64,000 nt of DNA from Cryptomeria japonica (taxonomy: Eukaryota > Streptophyta > Pinopsida > Cupressales > Cupressaceae): NCBI RefSeq assembly GCF_030272615.1, contig NC_081415.1, forward strand, positions 417,414,757-417,478,756, given 5' to 3'. Every line of letters starts with the position of its first letter. Position 1 is the first letter of the stretch. Of this stretch, positions 39,591 to 50,640 are shown piece by piece. Under the pieces are notes generated by a model. That model made no database searches. It was given only the letters and a program-made list of their open reading frames with translations, and was not told the origin of the DNA. The position numbers were made by a program, and so were the translations under genes.

Positions 39591-41147
39591 ATTCCAGTTT
39601 TATTAATAGTTTAAGAGGGGTATATAAAAATGTTATAAAAAAAATAAAAATAAGAATCTACTCATAGGTATGAAAGATAATAGAGAAAATTGTTTCAAAT
39701 GATTTCACAGGAGCACAAAAAAAAATATTATGATGGAAATTGAGGCAAGCAAATACAACAGAGAGGAGATTTTATAAAATTTCTCTCATGACAGCCATGT
39801 TCATCTACAAAGAGGAAGGAATTAATTAAAGGTTTTAAGAAGAGGGAAGAAAAAATGGATTTACTCTCAGGAATTAAATAAGTTTTGATACACATGAACA
39901 AATTTAAAATCAATACAAGATTCTTACATGAGAAATTAATTTCCATTCACAGTAAGTTTTATTCACAAGAAAGAAAACAAGAAAAACAAGATTGAAATTA
40001 ATCTTTAATCCCAATAAGTTTCATTCACAGGAAAACAAGATTTCATTTATTCATTCTAATTATTCATAGGAAAGAAAACAAGAAAAACAAGATTGAAATT
40101 AATCTTTAATCCCAATAAGTTTCATTCACACGAAAACGGGATTTCATTTATTTATCTTTTTCTAATTCACAGCAAGAATTTAAAAGAAGATTTCATTTAT
40201 TTATTCTAATTCACAACAAGAATTTAAAACAAGATTTCATTTATTTATTCTAATTCACAACAAGAATTTAAAACAAGATTTCATTTATTTATTCTAATTC
40301 ACAGCAAGAATTTAAAACAAGATTTCATTTATTTATTCTAATTCCAATCAAGAATTTAAAACAAGATTTCATTTATTTATTCTAATTCATAGCAATATTT
40401 ACTCATAGGAAAGAAATGAATAAAACAAACAAGATTTGAAATTAATCTTTATTCCCAATTAGTTTCATTCACAGGGAAAACAAAATTTCATACATGAGAA
40501 ATTAATTTATTCACAACAATATTTTACTCATAGGAAAGAAATGAATAAAACAAGAAGCATGATTCAATTAAAAGAGGAGAACCTGGATACTTGAAGCTTG
40601 ATGTAGAATTCCCTCTGAATTCTTCAACTAGCCTCCCTTGATCCTTCCTTGCAACTTTTTCTTTGAATTTCTTAAAAAACAACTACTTAACAATCCTACA
40701 AATGAAATGTGACTACCAGAAAGAAACTACTACTTGAGAAAACTTTTCTTCAATAAAACTAATCAACTCCCTCTTTTGAAAACTTGTATACAATATATAG
40801 GAAAAACCCCTTAATTCCACTATCTAGAGAAATTAATTGAGAATGAGATTCTTTTTCCAATATTGGATCCATGCAAAATTGATTAATATCCTAGTGGGGG
40901 AGTTACATGTAAGGGAATTAAAGAATGAGTATTCCTCTAGAAGCTTCTAATTTCTCCTACAACATGTGCCATAATTGGGAATGGGAAAAATAAATAATGC
41001 CTATTTAAATTATATTCTCCAAGTGTGTATGTGGGTCCATTATTTAACCTTTTATAATATTTATTCAACCATATTCAATAGCTCAACCACAAAAAGATAT
41101 AATAGTAATTGTATCAAATCAAAAAGTGATAAAGGAGGGTTGTGACA
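37476..41147 (-). repeat. Chromovirus 3' LTR (element orientation)
   Basis: This 3672 bp repeat runs from TGTAATAACCC to GGGTTGTGACA and is homologous along its length to 52577-55811 and then 61259-61394. It contains a small GC-rich island at 39320-39440, a TG run at 39560-39588 and a 44 bp tandem repeat at about 40170-40390. Nothing in it looks coding. The last 0.5 kb (left in element orientation) includes a normal TG start on the minus strand. Confidence 0.9.
40165..40395. repeat. 44 bp tandem repeat in the left LTR, contracted in the right LTR
   Basis: Five units of the form AAGAATTTAAAACAAGATTT plus a TCATTTATTTATTC stretch recur at 44 bp spacing (starts include 40218, 40262 and 40306). 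The right LTR has about two units near 55410-55455. The copy number therefore changed after the element inserted, since LTRs are identical at insertion. Confidence 0.8.
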
Positions 41148-41162
41148 TCCTCCCCCCACTTA
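41148..41162 (-). promoter_or_regulatory. Polypurine tract of the chromovirus
   Basis: The minus strand reads AAGTGGGGGGAGGA directly before the LTR start TGTCACAACC. It primes plus-strand synthesis in reverse transcription and sets the element's direction. Confidence 0.85.
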
Positions 41163-41228
41163 AATTGTGCATCATCTCGATGCACTTATTGAATGTATCC
41201 ATAATAGAGTCTATAGCTCATGATTAGT

Positions 41229-43205
41229 TTAAAACAAAAAAGGAAACAACTGTTGCATTTCCCTAGTATCTTCCCATGTGGCATTCTTTTCATCATACTG
41301 ATTCCATTGTACTTTGCATTTATCAACCTCTTTGTTGTGCAATTGGCACTAGCGCCTCTCCAAGATTCTGAATGGCTCTATCATTATTCCCCCCATTTCC
41401 TGGACCTGTAAAGCATCCCAATTCAAGATATGTTTCTCATTAGGTACATACTTTTTAAGAAGAGATACATGGAAGACATCATGGATTCGGCTCAACTGGG
41501 GAGGTAAGGCCAACCGGTATGCAATTGGATTAATCCTTTCCAATATCTCAAAAGGCCCAACATAATGAGGTGCAAGCTTAGTCTTTTTCCCAAACCTTAT
41601 GGAACTCTTGTGTGGCCTAACCCTTAGGAAGACTTTCTCTCCCACCTCAAACTCCCTTGGTGTCCTATTCTTCTCTGCATAACTTTTCTGCCTATCTGAG
41701 GCTTCCTTCAGTCTTTGCCTGATTTCCTTAGTTTTCCTTTCCATTTCCTTCAACATATCTAGTCCAACAATTACCCTATCTTCAAGACTATCCCAACTCA
41801 AAGGTGTTCGACATGGCCTACCATACAATGCTTCGAAAGGTGCCATTCCCAAAGATGTTTGATATGTATTATTATAAGCAAACTCTACCAAAGGTAGGCA
41901 ATCTTCCCATTTCTTCTGTTGGTCCATGTAGTACATGCGAAGTAGGTCTTCCAAAATCTGATTTGTCCTCTTTGTTTGACTGTCAGTTTCAGGATGGTAT
42001 GCAGTACTAAAATTTAGTTGAGTTCTCAGAGCTGATTGAAGAGTTGTCCAAAACCTTGAAGTGAATCTAGCATCTCTATCTGATATGATTTTCTCTGGCA
42101 TTCCATGCAACCTAAATATTTCCTTAACAAAGTGCCTTGCCAAGGTAGGTGCATCATCCGTCAAATTCCCTGGTATAAAGTGTGCCACCTTAGTGAGTTT
42201 GTCAATTACCACCATTATTGTATCATGCCTAGAAGGGGACATGGGTAACCCTTTCATAAAATCCATGCTAATAACTTGCCACTTGTGTTGAGGTACATCA
42301 TGTAATTGTAATAATCCAGCTGGATGTCTATGCTCTGCCTTTACTCTTTGACACTCCAAACATTTAGCCACATACTTGACTATGTCATTCTTCATCCCTT
42401 GCCAAAAGTATAGATTCTTTAGATCTGCATAAAGTTTGTTAACCCCCAGGTGCCCTGAGTAAGGGGCATTATGAGCCTCTGACAAGACTACCTTCCTTAA
42501 GTCCCCTGAACTAGGAACATAAATTCTATTATTGTATCTGAGTAATCCATCTTCATCTAATGTATACCCTTCAACCTTAGGATCTGTTGGATCATATTCT
42601 AAAGTAAATTTGACTTGCTCATACCATGGGTCATGTCCCTGCTCATCGATTACTTGCCTTTTGAAAGAAGTTTTGAATGTTGCTATAGTCATCAAGTGTC
42701 TCCTCCTACTTAAAGCATCTGCCACCCTATTTTCCTTCCCCTTAATATATTCAATTTCAAAATCATATTCACTTAGAAACTCTAACCACCTTCTTTGTCT
42801 AGCATTTAAGTGGGGTTGGGTAAAGATGCAATTTAGTCCTTGGTTATCTAACTTTAACTCAAAGGGCTTCCCTAGTAAGAAGTGTCTCCATTTCTGTAGG
42901 GCATGCACAATCACTGCTAACTCTAAGTCATGGGGTGCATAATTAACTTCATGAGTCTTCATCTTCCTGGATTCGTAAGCTACTACCCCTCCATCTTGGA
43001 TAAGTACTACTCTTAAACCTTCAATAGAAGCGTCAGCTATGACTGTGAAGTGTCCATTCGGATCTGGTACTTTTAAAATGGGTGCTGAAGTTAGTTTTCC
43101 CTTCAAGATTTGAAATGCCTTATCACTTTGCTCTATCCACACAAACTTTTTACCCTTCCTCTGCAATGAGGTGATGGGGTTTTCTATCCTAGAGAATCCT
43201 TCCAC
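41229..43205 (-). pseudogene. Chromovirus pol, second part: RNase H, integrase, chromodomain
   Basis: The frame is open from the insertion site to a TAG at 41349-41351 and continues in the same frame to TAA at 41229-41231. RNase H comes first (D-A-S-I-E-G; E in L-E-L-A-V; D-N-Q-G; V-A-D-A-L-S-R). Next is the integrase zinc domain (H-x-H ... C-L-E-C) and a core with catalytic D in S-M-D-F and D in S-D-R-D. The expected glutamate of the Q-T-E-R motif is a lysine here (codon at 41970-41972), with a neighbouring G-to-S change (41979-41981). A GPF/Y-like tail and a chromodomain (K-V-Q-W-N-Q-Y ... A-T-W-E) follow. The TAG cuts off the chromodomain, which in chromoviruses steers integration to marked chromatin. 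The start is at the edge of the Copia-like insertion, where the RT frame resumes in register. Confidence 0.9.
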
Positions 43206-44015
43206 TGTTAGGGTTCCCATAGATACTGAGAGGGGGGGGGTGACTCAGTATCTGACTAGTATTAAAATTTTCTTAAGACAAAATATGTAGAACATAAAGT
43301 AACAGTGTACCGGTATGCAAGAATTAATGTAATAAACAGAATAAAAAACATCCACATGAAAAAAACACCATAACACAAGATGTTTAACGAGGAAACCTAG
43401 TGTGGGAAAAACCTCGATGGGATTTGTGACCCACAATATTCACTTACTGGCCAATAAGAGAATATTACTTACAATAGGGGCCTGCACATGCAGGAAGGCC
43501 AATTGCCTAGAGCACACTACTCAGTGAGAAGTCACACTGACTTACAATGAGGATTATGCTAATCCAAAATTCTGTACTACTTTATAATAGCATCTTCAAT
43601 GCCAAATTCAGTACCGATTATTGCTCTGTTATTTACATATACCCTTGACCTATAATTCGCACATTAGGTCTGTCTAATAATTTTCTTTATGCTCACTTAC
43701 CTATCCCTACAAATGTCTATAATGATCTCCTTTATATACAAGAGTCATTTTACAATTTTCCAAGTTGGCTTGCAATAATAATCAAAATATTACATATCAA
43801 AAATCCTGTCGGTCTTTGTGCCGGTATACATCTTTTCTTCTATGTCGGTGTCGGTGCCGGTGTAAAGTGGTTTTGCTGATGCCGGTGCACTGTCTTGCTT
43901 GAATATTGCTTTGCCAGTAGAAGGTCTTGCCAATGCCATAGGATTGCAAGGTTGCCATCAATGACAAAACCTTCAATCACACACAATGTCTCATTGGAGT
44001 GTCCATATGCCAACA
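43206..44015 (-). repeat. Copia-like 3' LTR (element orientation)
   Basis: The 810 bp copy is colinear with 48974-49786. It contains a G run (9 G near 43232), a GTGTGGGAAAAACCTC block and many CCGGT or related words near 43795-43930. Differences from the other copy are sparse and mainly transitions. Confidence 0.9.
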
Positions 44016-44029
44016 ATCTCCCCCTTTGG
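44016..44029 (-). promoter_or_regulatory. Polypurine tract of the Copia-like element
   Basis: The minus strand reads CCAAAGGGGGAGAT next to the LTR start TGTTGGCA. This is the common plant Copia junction and is the best superfamily clue in an element without pol. Confidence 0.85.
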
Positions 44030-44232
44030 CATTGATGGCAACACTCTTGAGAAATTACAAAAAGATGTCCAAAAATGTGCAGAACAAAAAATTTACCAAA
44101 AAAATGAGGGACTCCCCCTGAGCATATGATCCCTGTGTTTTGAATTTTCTCATCCTACTACTCCCCCTTTGGCATCAATGACAAAGGTTGTCAAGATGTT
44201 AGTAGAGTTTGTAGTTATACCAGTCCATAACC

Positions 44233-47200
44233 TCAACCTTGTAGTTGGGTAGTTATTATTTGAAAAAGATCGCCCAAAATTAAGTTTATACTATCCATAA
44301 ACTTTTTGCTATCTTTTATTATTGTTTCAGTTCTCTTCACAGTGCCGTTGAGATGTTGCAATTGCTCTACCGGTGTTTTACTTCCTAGTGTTAATGCCTC
44401 TGAGATTTCCTTCCGTAGAGATGCTAGATAATCCAATCTTGGACTCAGTTTAGATCTCAAGTATTTTGCCTTATTTATTATTGTCTCTTTCTCTTTCTCC
44501 TGTTTAAGTAATTCTGTCTCAAAATTTGCTAACTTATCTTCAAAAATAGATAATGAATCCGGTGAGTTGACAAAACTGTCTGCAAGCTTGTTTATCTCTT
44601 CCTGTGTCTTGCTTATCTTCTTGTCTATATCTATAGTTAGGAAGTTTGTTTTGGATGTGTCTTTGTACAGGTTTTTGTACTCTTTTAACAAACTACACAG
44701 TTCCAGTAGAAGTGTGTCAAAATCTCTGTTACACTTCTTAATTTCTTCCTCAAAGAATTTATGTTTCTCTTTTTCTACAATGTCCTTTATAGATTCTACC
44801 TTTATTTGCTCAATATTTCTAGAAATGTATTTACATAGTGTATCCAACTATCCTAAAGAATATTTATTATCTATATTACAATCAGGAGCTATTGTTTTCA
44901 AAATTGGTATTGAATCATCTATTGCTTTGTAAGCTTGTGAACTATAGTCAATTATTTTCTTGATGGATTCAAGTAATACCTCAGTCACATTTGTTGACCT
45001 TGATGGTGACCCAAGAAAATGAGTACTGATGGAAGTGACCATGCTTGTATTGACCTTTGGCAGGTCAGTTTGTGTCTGCATTTCCTTTAGCACTGGTTTT
45101 CCTGCTTCATTTCTTACCGGTGGCATCTGTTCTGGAGCCTTTAGCTCTATCGGTTTCTCTGTCTGTGCTTTAGATTCCATCTTTTTCCCTATATCCGCTA
45201 CCGGTTGCTCTGTATTTCCTATTATCAGAGGCTCTTTGGCTATATCTGATTTTTCACTTGGGTCTTTATCAACTGTTATGTTGATCTTTTGGGTATCAGC
45301 ATTTACAGTGAATAGGACTTCAGGATTTGTATTGCTATCCTCTACATCCATGCTTTCAGTTGCTGGTTGGTTTTCAGGGATTGCAATTTTTACAGGTGGA
45401 GGTAGGTTATCTTTAATCTTTATGCTTGGAGGTCCACCAACTTTCCCTTTCCCTTTGTCCTTATCCTTCTGATATACCTTAATAGGCTTGGGATTCCTAT
45501 ATTCTTCTTGTTTTTCTTTTTCAACCAAAAATATGTCCCAACCATCTTATGTTTCCTCTGAAACCTTTGTAACTCTACCCGCCATTAGTGAAATATGCCG
45601 GTGTGTAGTGGAAAAAACTGTCCAATTGGCCTGAGCTATCAGATCATCAATTTCTTTTAGAGAGTTTACCGGATATACAGCAAGTAGTTTTTCTATTTTT
45701 ATTTTCTTGTCCAGTTCAATTACTCCTTGCCTTCTGGCCTCAAGTCTTTTGTATAAGTCATCAGGAATTTCATTTATGACTTCCATCAAAACCTTTTTAA
45801 ACATGTCCATGTGTAGTATTACACTCTTGTCAACTTTCCCTTTCTCATCAACCAATAGAGTGTCATAAATTTTCCTTATGTTCTTCAGTTTTCCTTCCTC
45901 TGTGATCTCATTTAACAAAATGTCTAGAGGTGCCAAGTCAGTTTTTGCCTTTTTCTTTTTCTTAGGAATCGGCTTCCTTTTAGGTGCGACCTTTCTAACT
46001 AGAGATCTCACAGCTTGTTGCTTCTGCCTTGTCCTTCTAGGTGAAGGAGTGGTTTCTGGTGAGGGATCTCTTTTCCTAACAACTCTTTCAAAAGTTGTTG
46101 GCATATCTCCTTCTGAGGAAGTACCTACCGATGATAGATGAGCTTCAGGTTGTGGGGCTGCCAACTCATCTTTAGTTATGCCAGTTTTCTTTAATACATC
46201 TACCTTAATGGCTTTTGCTTGTCTGGATCCTTTCCTCACAACTGCCTCATCCTTTTTCACTCTTTTCTTTGATTGAATTTGGCTTTCTATGGTTTCAACA
46301 CTACCAAATATTTCTTCTTTAGGTTCATTGGGGGCTTCCAGAAGTGCTTTGGCATAAGTTTCAACTATGTGGTCATCTATTTCATAGCCCATTTCTATTA
46401 CCCAGATTGTCCTGGGGATGACTGCTTCCATCCATATTTCATCCTTTTTGATAACAAAGCATATACCATCTTTGTATTTGTCTACAATCTTCTATGATAA
46501 CCTTGTCCTTTTCTTCATTTTTGTCTTTAGTGGTTGGAAAAAGTCATGAATGTTGTTTTCCTTATTCTCGCCCATGGTATTGAACAGTTCTGTCAGTTGC
46601 TTTCCTACTGGTATGTCATATCCAAATTCTTTATATCCTATATCAGGAACTTGTTTTGTTATATGAAGCATTAGACACACTAACAGATTTCCAAATCTGA
46701 AGGTTCCTTTCTTATCCTTCTTTATCTTTCCAAGGTTGTCTATCAGTTCATCCTTTAGCCATTCACAGATGTCAATTTTTGCATTGTTGGTTATTATTTC
46801 ATAAGCACTCTTAATGCATAAACTTGAAACTGAGTTGAGTCTATTGGCATGAGTGGCTTTGTAACCTAATATCATGCTTATGAATCTCACATTTGTATCC
46901 TTTACATCATTAACCCTTAAAGATCTTTTATCAAGTGTTGCACCTGTTAGGTCAATGACTAAATCATTTGAAACTTTCTTGTTTTTATCTGGTCTTTTAC
47001 CGGTGGCCGGTAACCCTATGACAGCCTTTACTGCTTGCTTGGTGATCTTATGAATTGTATCTAACCAGAAAAATTCTCCATGAACTCTACTTAATACTAT
47101 CCTAATCACATCCTTAGGAAATTCAGGAATACTAAGGATTTCTATGAATCCTAGGGTTTCAATGATTTTGTGTTCAGCTTTGATATTGTCGGTATCATCA

Positions 47201-47439
47201 CATATCTTAGTTTTGTACATGGTTTTGATTTCCTCATCTCCTAGCTCTTCAATATTGTAGTGAATATACATTCTAGGGTCTTCAACATATACAACACCTT
47301 TAGGGATTTGAGAGAATGCACCTAAGGTACCATCTTTCTTTGCTATTTTGGGGACCAACTGAAATACGGGCCTAGGTCTTTTAATTACTTCCACAATAGT
47401 AGGGTTCACTATGTATTCAATTGCAGAGGTGGATGCCAT
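44233..47439 (-). pseudogene. Unknown 1068-codon frame of the Copia-like element, three internal stops
   Basis: One frame runs from ATG at 47439 to TGA at 44233-44235. It is interrupted only by TAG at codon 316, TAA at codon 631 and TAG at codon 864, with no frameshift. Residues 1-315 look globular, with I-P-E-F-P-K, W-L-D-T-I-H-K-I-T-K and G-L-P-A-T-G segments. Residues about 390-510 are Lys/Arg-rich and include a nuclear-localisation-like K-R-K-P-I-P-K-K-K-K-K. Residues about 630-860 are Pro/Glu/Lys-rich and probably disordered, with two Q-T-Q/E-K-type repeats. Residues about 865-1068 are strongly heptad-like coiled coil. No membrane segment or signal peptide is seen. It occupies the place of pol, next to the 3' LTR, where some Copia lineages (SIRE/Maximus) carry an extra envelope-like frame. 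I do not recognise the domain; RNA binding, capsid or nuclear import roles would be guesses. Confidence 0.7.
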
Positions 47440-47780
47440 GATAAAATACCTTTTTCTGTCTTGGATGAATGATTTCTTGGAGTGTGCTTGCTTTTTGCTT
47501 GAAATGCCTTAGCTCGGAAATCTTCGCGCTCTCTGAAAGTTTGAAATCATGGTGAAATGAAATGGATCCAAAACCTTATTTTATAAAGTCTTTTTCGCTA
47601 CCTACCACATTAATTGCATGTCGGTAATGTATTCACTTAACTTTATTTGCTAGTAATAAGTGATTTTCAACTTCTTTTCTCTAACCGAGGGAATAATAGC
47701 ACATGTGTCATTAGATTGCCAAACCCTCAAGATAATTTTCTTCGATTAGATGAAGAACTTCCTATTGGTGGAGCACTACT
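47440..47780 (-). other. Spacer between gag remnant and unknown frame
   Basis: About 340 bp without a supported product. If pol was lost by deletion, the junction should lie here, but no direct repeat marking it is obvious. Confidence 0.4.
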
Positions 47781-48929
47781 CTATCTTGCCGGTGGAGCAT
47801 CACATTGTCCTGCCGATGGAGCATTTGTTGGGTCTACTGGTGGAGGAGTATTCCCAATATTTAGATCAGCTTTTCTAATCCATTGCTTTGAGAATTCTTG
47901 CTTAGCCTCTTCAACCTTTTCTTTACCTTTCAAGCTAGTACTTTTGTTGTCTATCAGTGTACCTTTACTTCTACAAAATTTAGCAAAATGACCAATCTTG
48001 TTACATGCATAACAAGTTACATTATTTTTCTGAATAGCTTTCCTATAACCTATGTCGGTTTGTGTTCTACATTGATTTGATAAATGTCCAAATCTTCCAC
48101 AAACATAACATCTTACATTCATTCTGTAGTTTTCAGAGTTATGACCAACTTTGTTGCATTTGGAGCATTGATCGATGGGAGGATTGATATTCTAATAATT
48201 CCTATATCTACATTCATTTTCCCTATGACCATATTTATTATAGTTAAAGCATTTTCCATTGAATTTATAAGTATTAGGAGGTCTTACCGGTTTGCTGTGA
48301 TCCTGAGTATTTGCAGTACCGGAGCTTTCTCCAACTTCAAATCCAATTCCAGAAGTGTCACCTTTGGGTTTTTGATTCTTCAATAAGGTACCAAGTTCTT
48401 CTGAGCTTTTCTTGAATTTTTCTTTATATTGATTTGCAGTTTCCAATTCCCTTTCCAAGATTTCTTTTTGTCTCATTACTTCATTCGAGTCATTCTGAGT
48501 GTGCATCAGATCTGTCTTCAACATGTCATTTTCATAGCTAAGTCTTGTGTTCTCATTTTCTAAATCACTTAGTCTTCTGGTCAATTCTTCTTCATTCTTC
48601 TTTCTGTCCTCAATCTCTTTGCAAAATCTCATAATCATATCCTACATTTCATTTTTTGTTGTCATGATCTCTTGTTTCAACTTGCTTATCATATCATTAA
48701 GTGATTCCTTTTCATCATTCTCATTTTGCAATTTTTCACAAAGTTCTCTTCTCTTATTTCTTGTAATAGTAAGATTCTCTTGAAGTGCTTGAATGATATC
48801 CTGAGCTTCTTTTAAATCATCTTCTAATTTGATATTTTTCAACTTCTCTGCATCATAGTCAGTAAGAGCTCCTTCAAGTTGCTTCATCAGATTTTCCATT
48901 TTTTTTACCGGTGTCAAGATCTTCCTCAA
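47781..48929 (-). pseudogene. Copia-like gag remnant: coiled coil plus zinc knuckles, two internal stops
   Basis: One minus-strand frame runs from about 48929 to 47781, broken by TAG at 48642-48644 and TAG at 48192-48194. The first 250 codons are an almost unbroken Glu/Lys/Leu/Asn coiled coil. Then come four CCHC-type knuckles: C-F-N-Y-N-K-Y-G-H (second Cys replaced by Tyr), C-S-K-C-N-K-V-G-H-N-S-E-N-Y (last Cys replaced by Tyr), C-Y-V-C-G-R-F-G-H and C-Y-A-C-N-K-I-G-H, the last two complete. Both losses are single G-to-A changes on the coding strand. In the family, gag packages RNA. The usual N-terminal gag domain is missing and the frame begins about 30 bp from the primer site without an ATG, so the 5' part of gag and its leader appear deleted. 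Confidence 0.75.
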
Positions 48930-48959
48930 GCTGTTAGGCTACTGAAAATAGAGGACCAT

Positions 48960-48971
48960 GCTCTGATACCA
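48960..48971 (-). promoter_or_regulatory. Primer-binding site of the Copia-like element (tRNA-iMet)
   Basis: The minus strand reads TGGTATCAGAGC, two bases inside the 5' LTR. Confidence 0.95.
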
Positions 48972-48973
48972 AT

Positions 48974-49786
48974 TCTTAGGGTTCCCATAGATACTGAGAG
49001 GGGGGGGGTGGTGAATCAGTATCTGACCGGTATTAAAATTTTCTTAAGACAAAACATGCTGAACATAAAGTAACAGTGTACCAGTATGTAAGAATTAATG
49101 TAATAAACAGAATCAAAAACATCCACATGAAAAGAACACCATAACACAAGATTTTTAATGAGGAAACCTGGTGTGGGAAAAACCTCAGTGGGATTTGTGA
49201 CCCACAATATTCACTTACTGGCCAATAAGAGAATATTACTTACAATAGGGGCCTGCACATGCAGGAAGGCCAATTGCCTAGAGCACACTGCTCAGTGAGA
49301 AGTCACACTGACTTACAATGAGGATTATGCTAATCCAATATTTTGTACTACTTTATAATAGCATCTTCAATGCCAGATTCAGTACCGGTTCTTGCTTTGT
49401 TCTTTACATATACCCTTGACCTATAATTCACACATTAGGTCTATCTAATAATTTTCTTTATGCTCACTTACCTATCCCTACAAATGTCTATAATGATCTC
49501 CTTTATATACAAGAGTCATTTTACAATTTGCCAAGTTGGCTTGCAATAATAATCAAAATATTACATATCAAAAATCTTGTCGGCCTTTGTGCCGGTATAC
49601 ATCTTTTCTTCTGTGTCGGTGCTGGTGCTGGTGTAAAGTGGTTTTGCTGATGCCGGTGCACTGTCTTGCTTGAATAATGCTTTGCCGGTAGAATGTCTTG
49701 CCGGTGCCATAGGATTGCAAGGTTGCCATCAATGACAAAACCTTCAATCACACACAATGTCTCATTGGAGTGTCGATATGCCAACA
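48974..49786 (-). repeat. Copia-like 5' LTR (element orientation)
   Basis: This 813 bp partner of 43206-44015 carries a changed outer dinucleotide on the primer-site side (TC for TG on the plus strand). It contains the same G run and CCGGT-rich segment (near 49580-49700). It is followed by TCCAC and by resumed chromovirus RT sequence. Confidence 0.9.
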
Positions 49787-49791
49787 TCCAC

Positions 49792-50640
49792 AAACCTCCT
49801 ATAGTACCCTGCTAGCCCCATAAAGCTTCTTACCTCTGAAATGTTATTAGGGATCGACCATTCTTCTATTGCCTTTATCTCATCTGGATCAACTACTATT
49901 CCTTCTTTTGATATTATATGTCCAAGGTAGTGAATCTTTTCCTTGAAGAAGGCACATTTTGATAGTTTCCCATATAACTTATGTTCCCTCAACCTTTGCA
50001 AAACCATTTGTAGGTGTACTAAATGTTCCTCCTCTTTCCTAGAGTAAATCAAGATGTCATCCAGAAATACCAAAACAAATTTGTCGAAGTAGTCATGGAG
50101 TACACTGTTCATTAGGTTCATCAATGCAGCTAGGGCATTGGTTACACCAAAAGGTACTACTGTGAATTCATAATGCCCATATCTAGTCCTGAAAGTTGTC
50201 TTCGGAATGTCCTCCTCTTTAATTCTGAGTTGATGATATCCTGATCGGAGGTCTATCTTTGAGAAAACTGCTGCTCCTTTCATTTGGTCAAAAAGATCCT
50301 CTATTCGAGGTAAGGGATACCTATTCTTTATTGTGACCTTGTTCAACATCCTATAGTTGATGCATAGTCTTAAGGTTCCATCCTTCTTAACGAATAAGAC
50401 TAGTGCTCCCCAAGGTGATAAACTTGGCCTTATTAATCCCTTAGCTAAGAGTTCCTCTAATTGCATTTTGAGTTCTTGTAATTCAGTTGTGTTCATTCGG
50501 TAAGGTGCCCGTGATACTGGTTCAGCTCCTGGTAGTAAGTCGATAGAAAAGTCAAACTTCCTTTTAGGGGGTAAGCCAGGTAATTCTTCTGGAAATACAT
50601 CCTTAAATTCTCGTAAGAAAGGGGTATTTTCAAGCTTGGG
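49792..50640 (-). pseudogene. Chromovirus reverse transcriptase, split by insertion
   Basis: The frame from about 50640 to the insertion site contains the full Ty3/Gypsy RT palm: [39 protein letters not shown] and the catalytic F-L-D-D box, all with intact catalytic aspartates. The thumb region ([12 protein letters not shown]) ends at the Copia-like element and resumes at 43205 in register. Upstream it is joined to the protease by a frame change at about 50620-50655, so the ATG often predicted at 50496 is internal, not a true start. It would copy the element's RNA into DNA in cytoplasmic particles. Confidence 0.9.

Larger units (their letters stand above)
43206..49786 (-). mobile_element. Non-autonomous Copia-like LTR element with an unknown 1068-codon frame
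   Basis: LTRs 43206-44015 and 48974-49786 (810 and 813 bp) begin TGTTAGGG (TC in the right copy) and end GCCAACA. The target duplication TCCAC lies at 43201-43205 and 49787-49791. The minus-strand polypurine tract CAAAGGGGGAGAT touches the left LTR, and the tRNA-iMet primer site is at 48960-48971. This GCCAAAGGGGGAGATTG junction is typical of plant Ty1/Copia elements. The interior (4958 bp) has a shortened gag and a long unknown frame, but no protease, integrase, RT or RNase H. It sits inside the chromovirus RT/RNase H junction and is one of the younger layers. Confidence 0.88.

Noticed and set aside
42532-42942. 136-codon plus-strand frame opposite the RNase H/integrase region
   Set aside because: Antisense shadow of the well-supported minus-strand pol frame.
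45029-45472. 147-codon plus-strand frame, Phe/Ser-rich, membrane-like
   Set aside because: Antisense shadow of the Lys/Glu/Pro-rich part of the unknown minus-strand frame.
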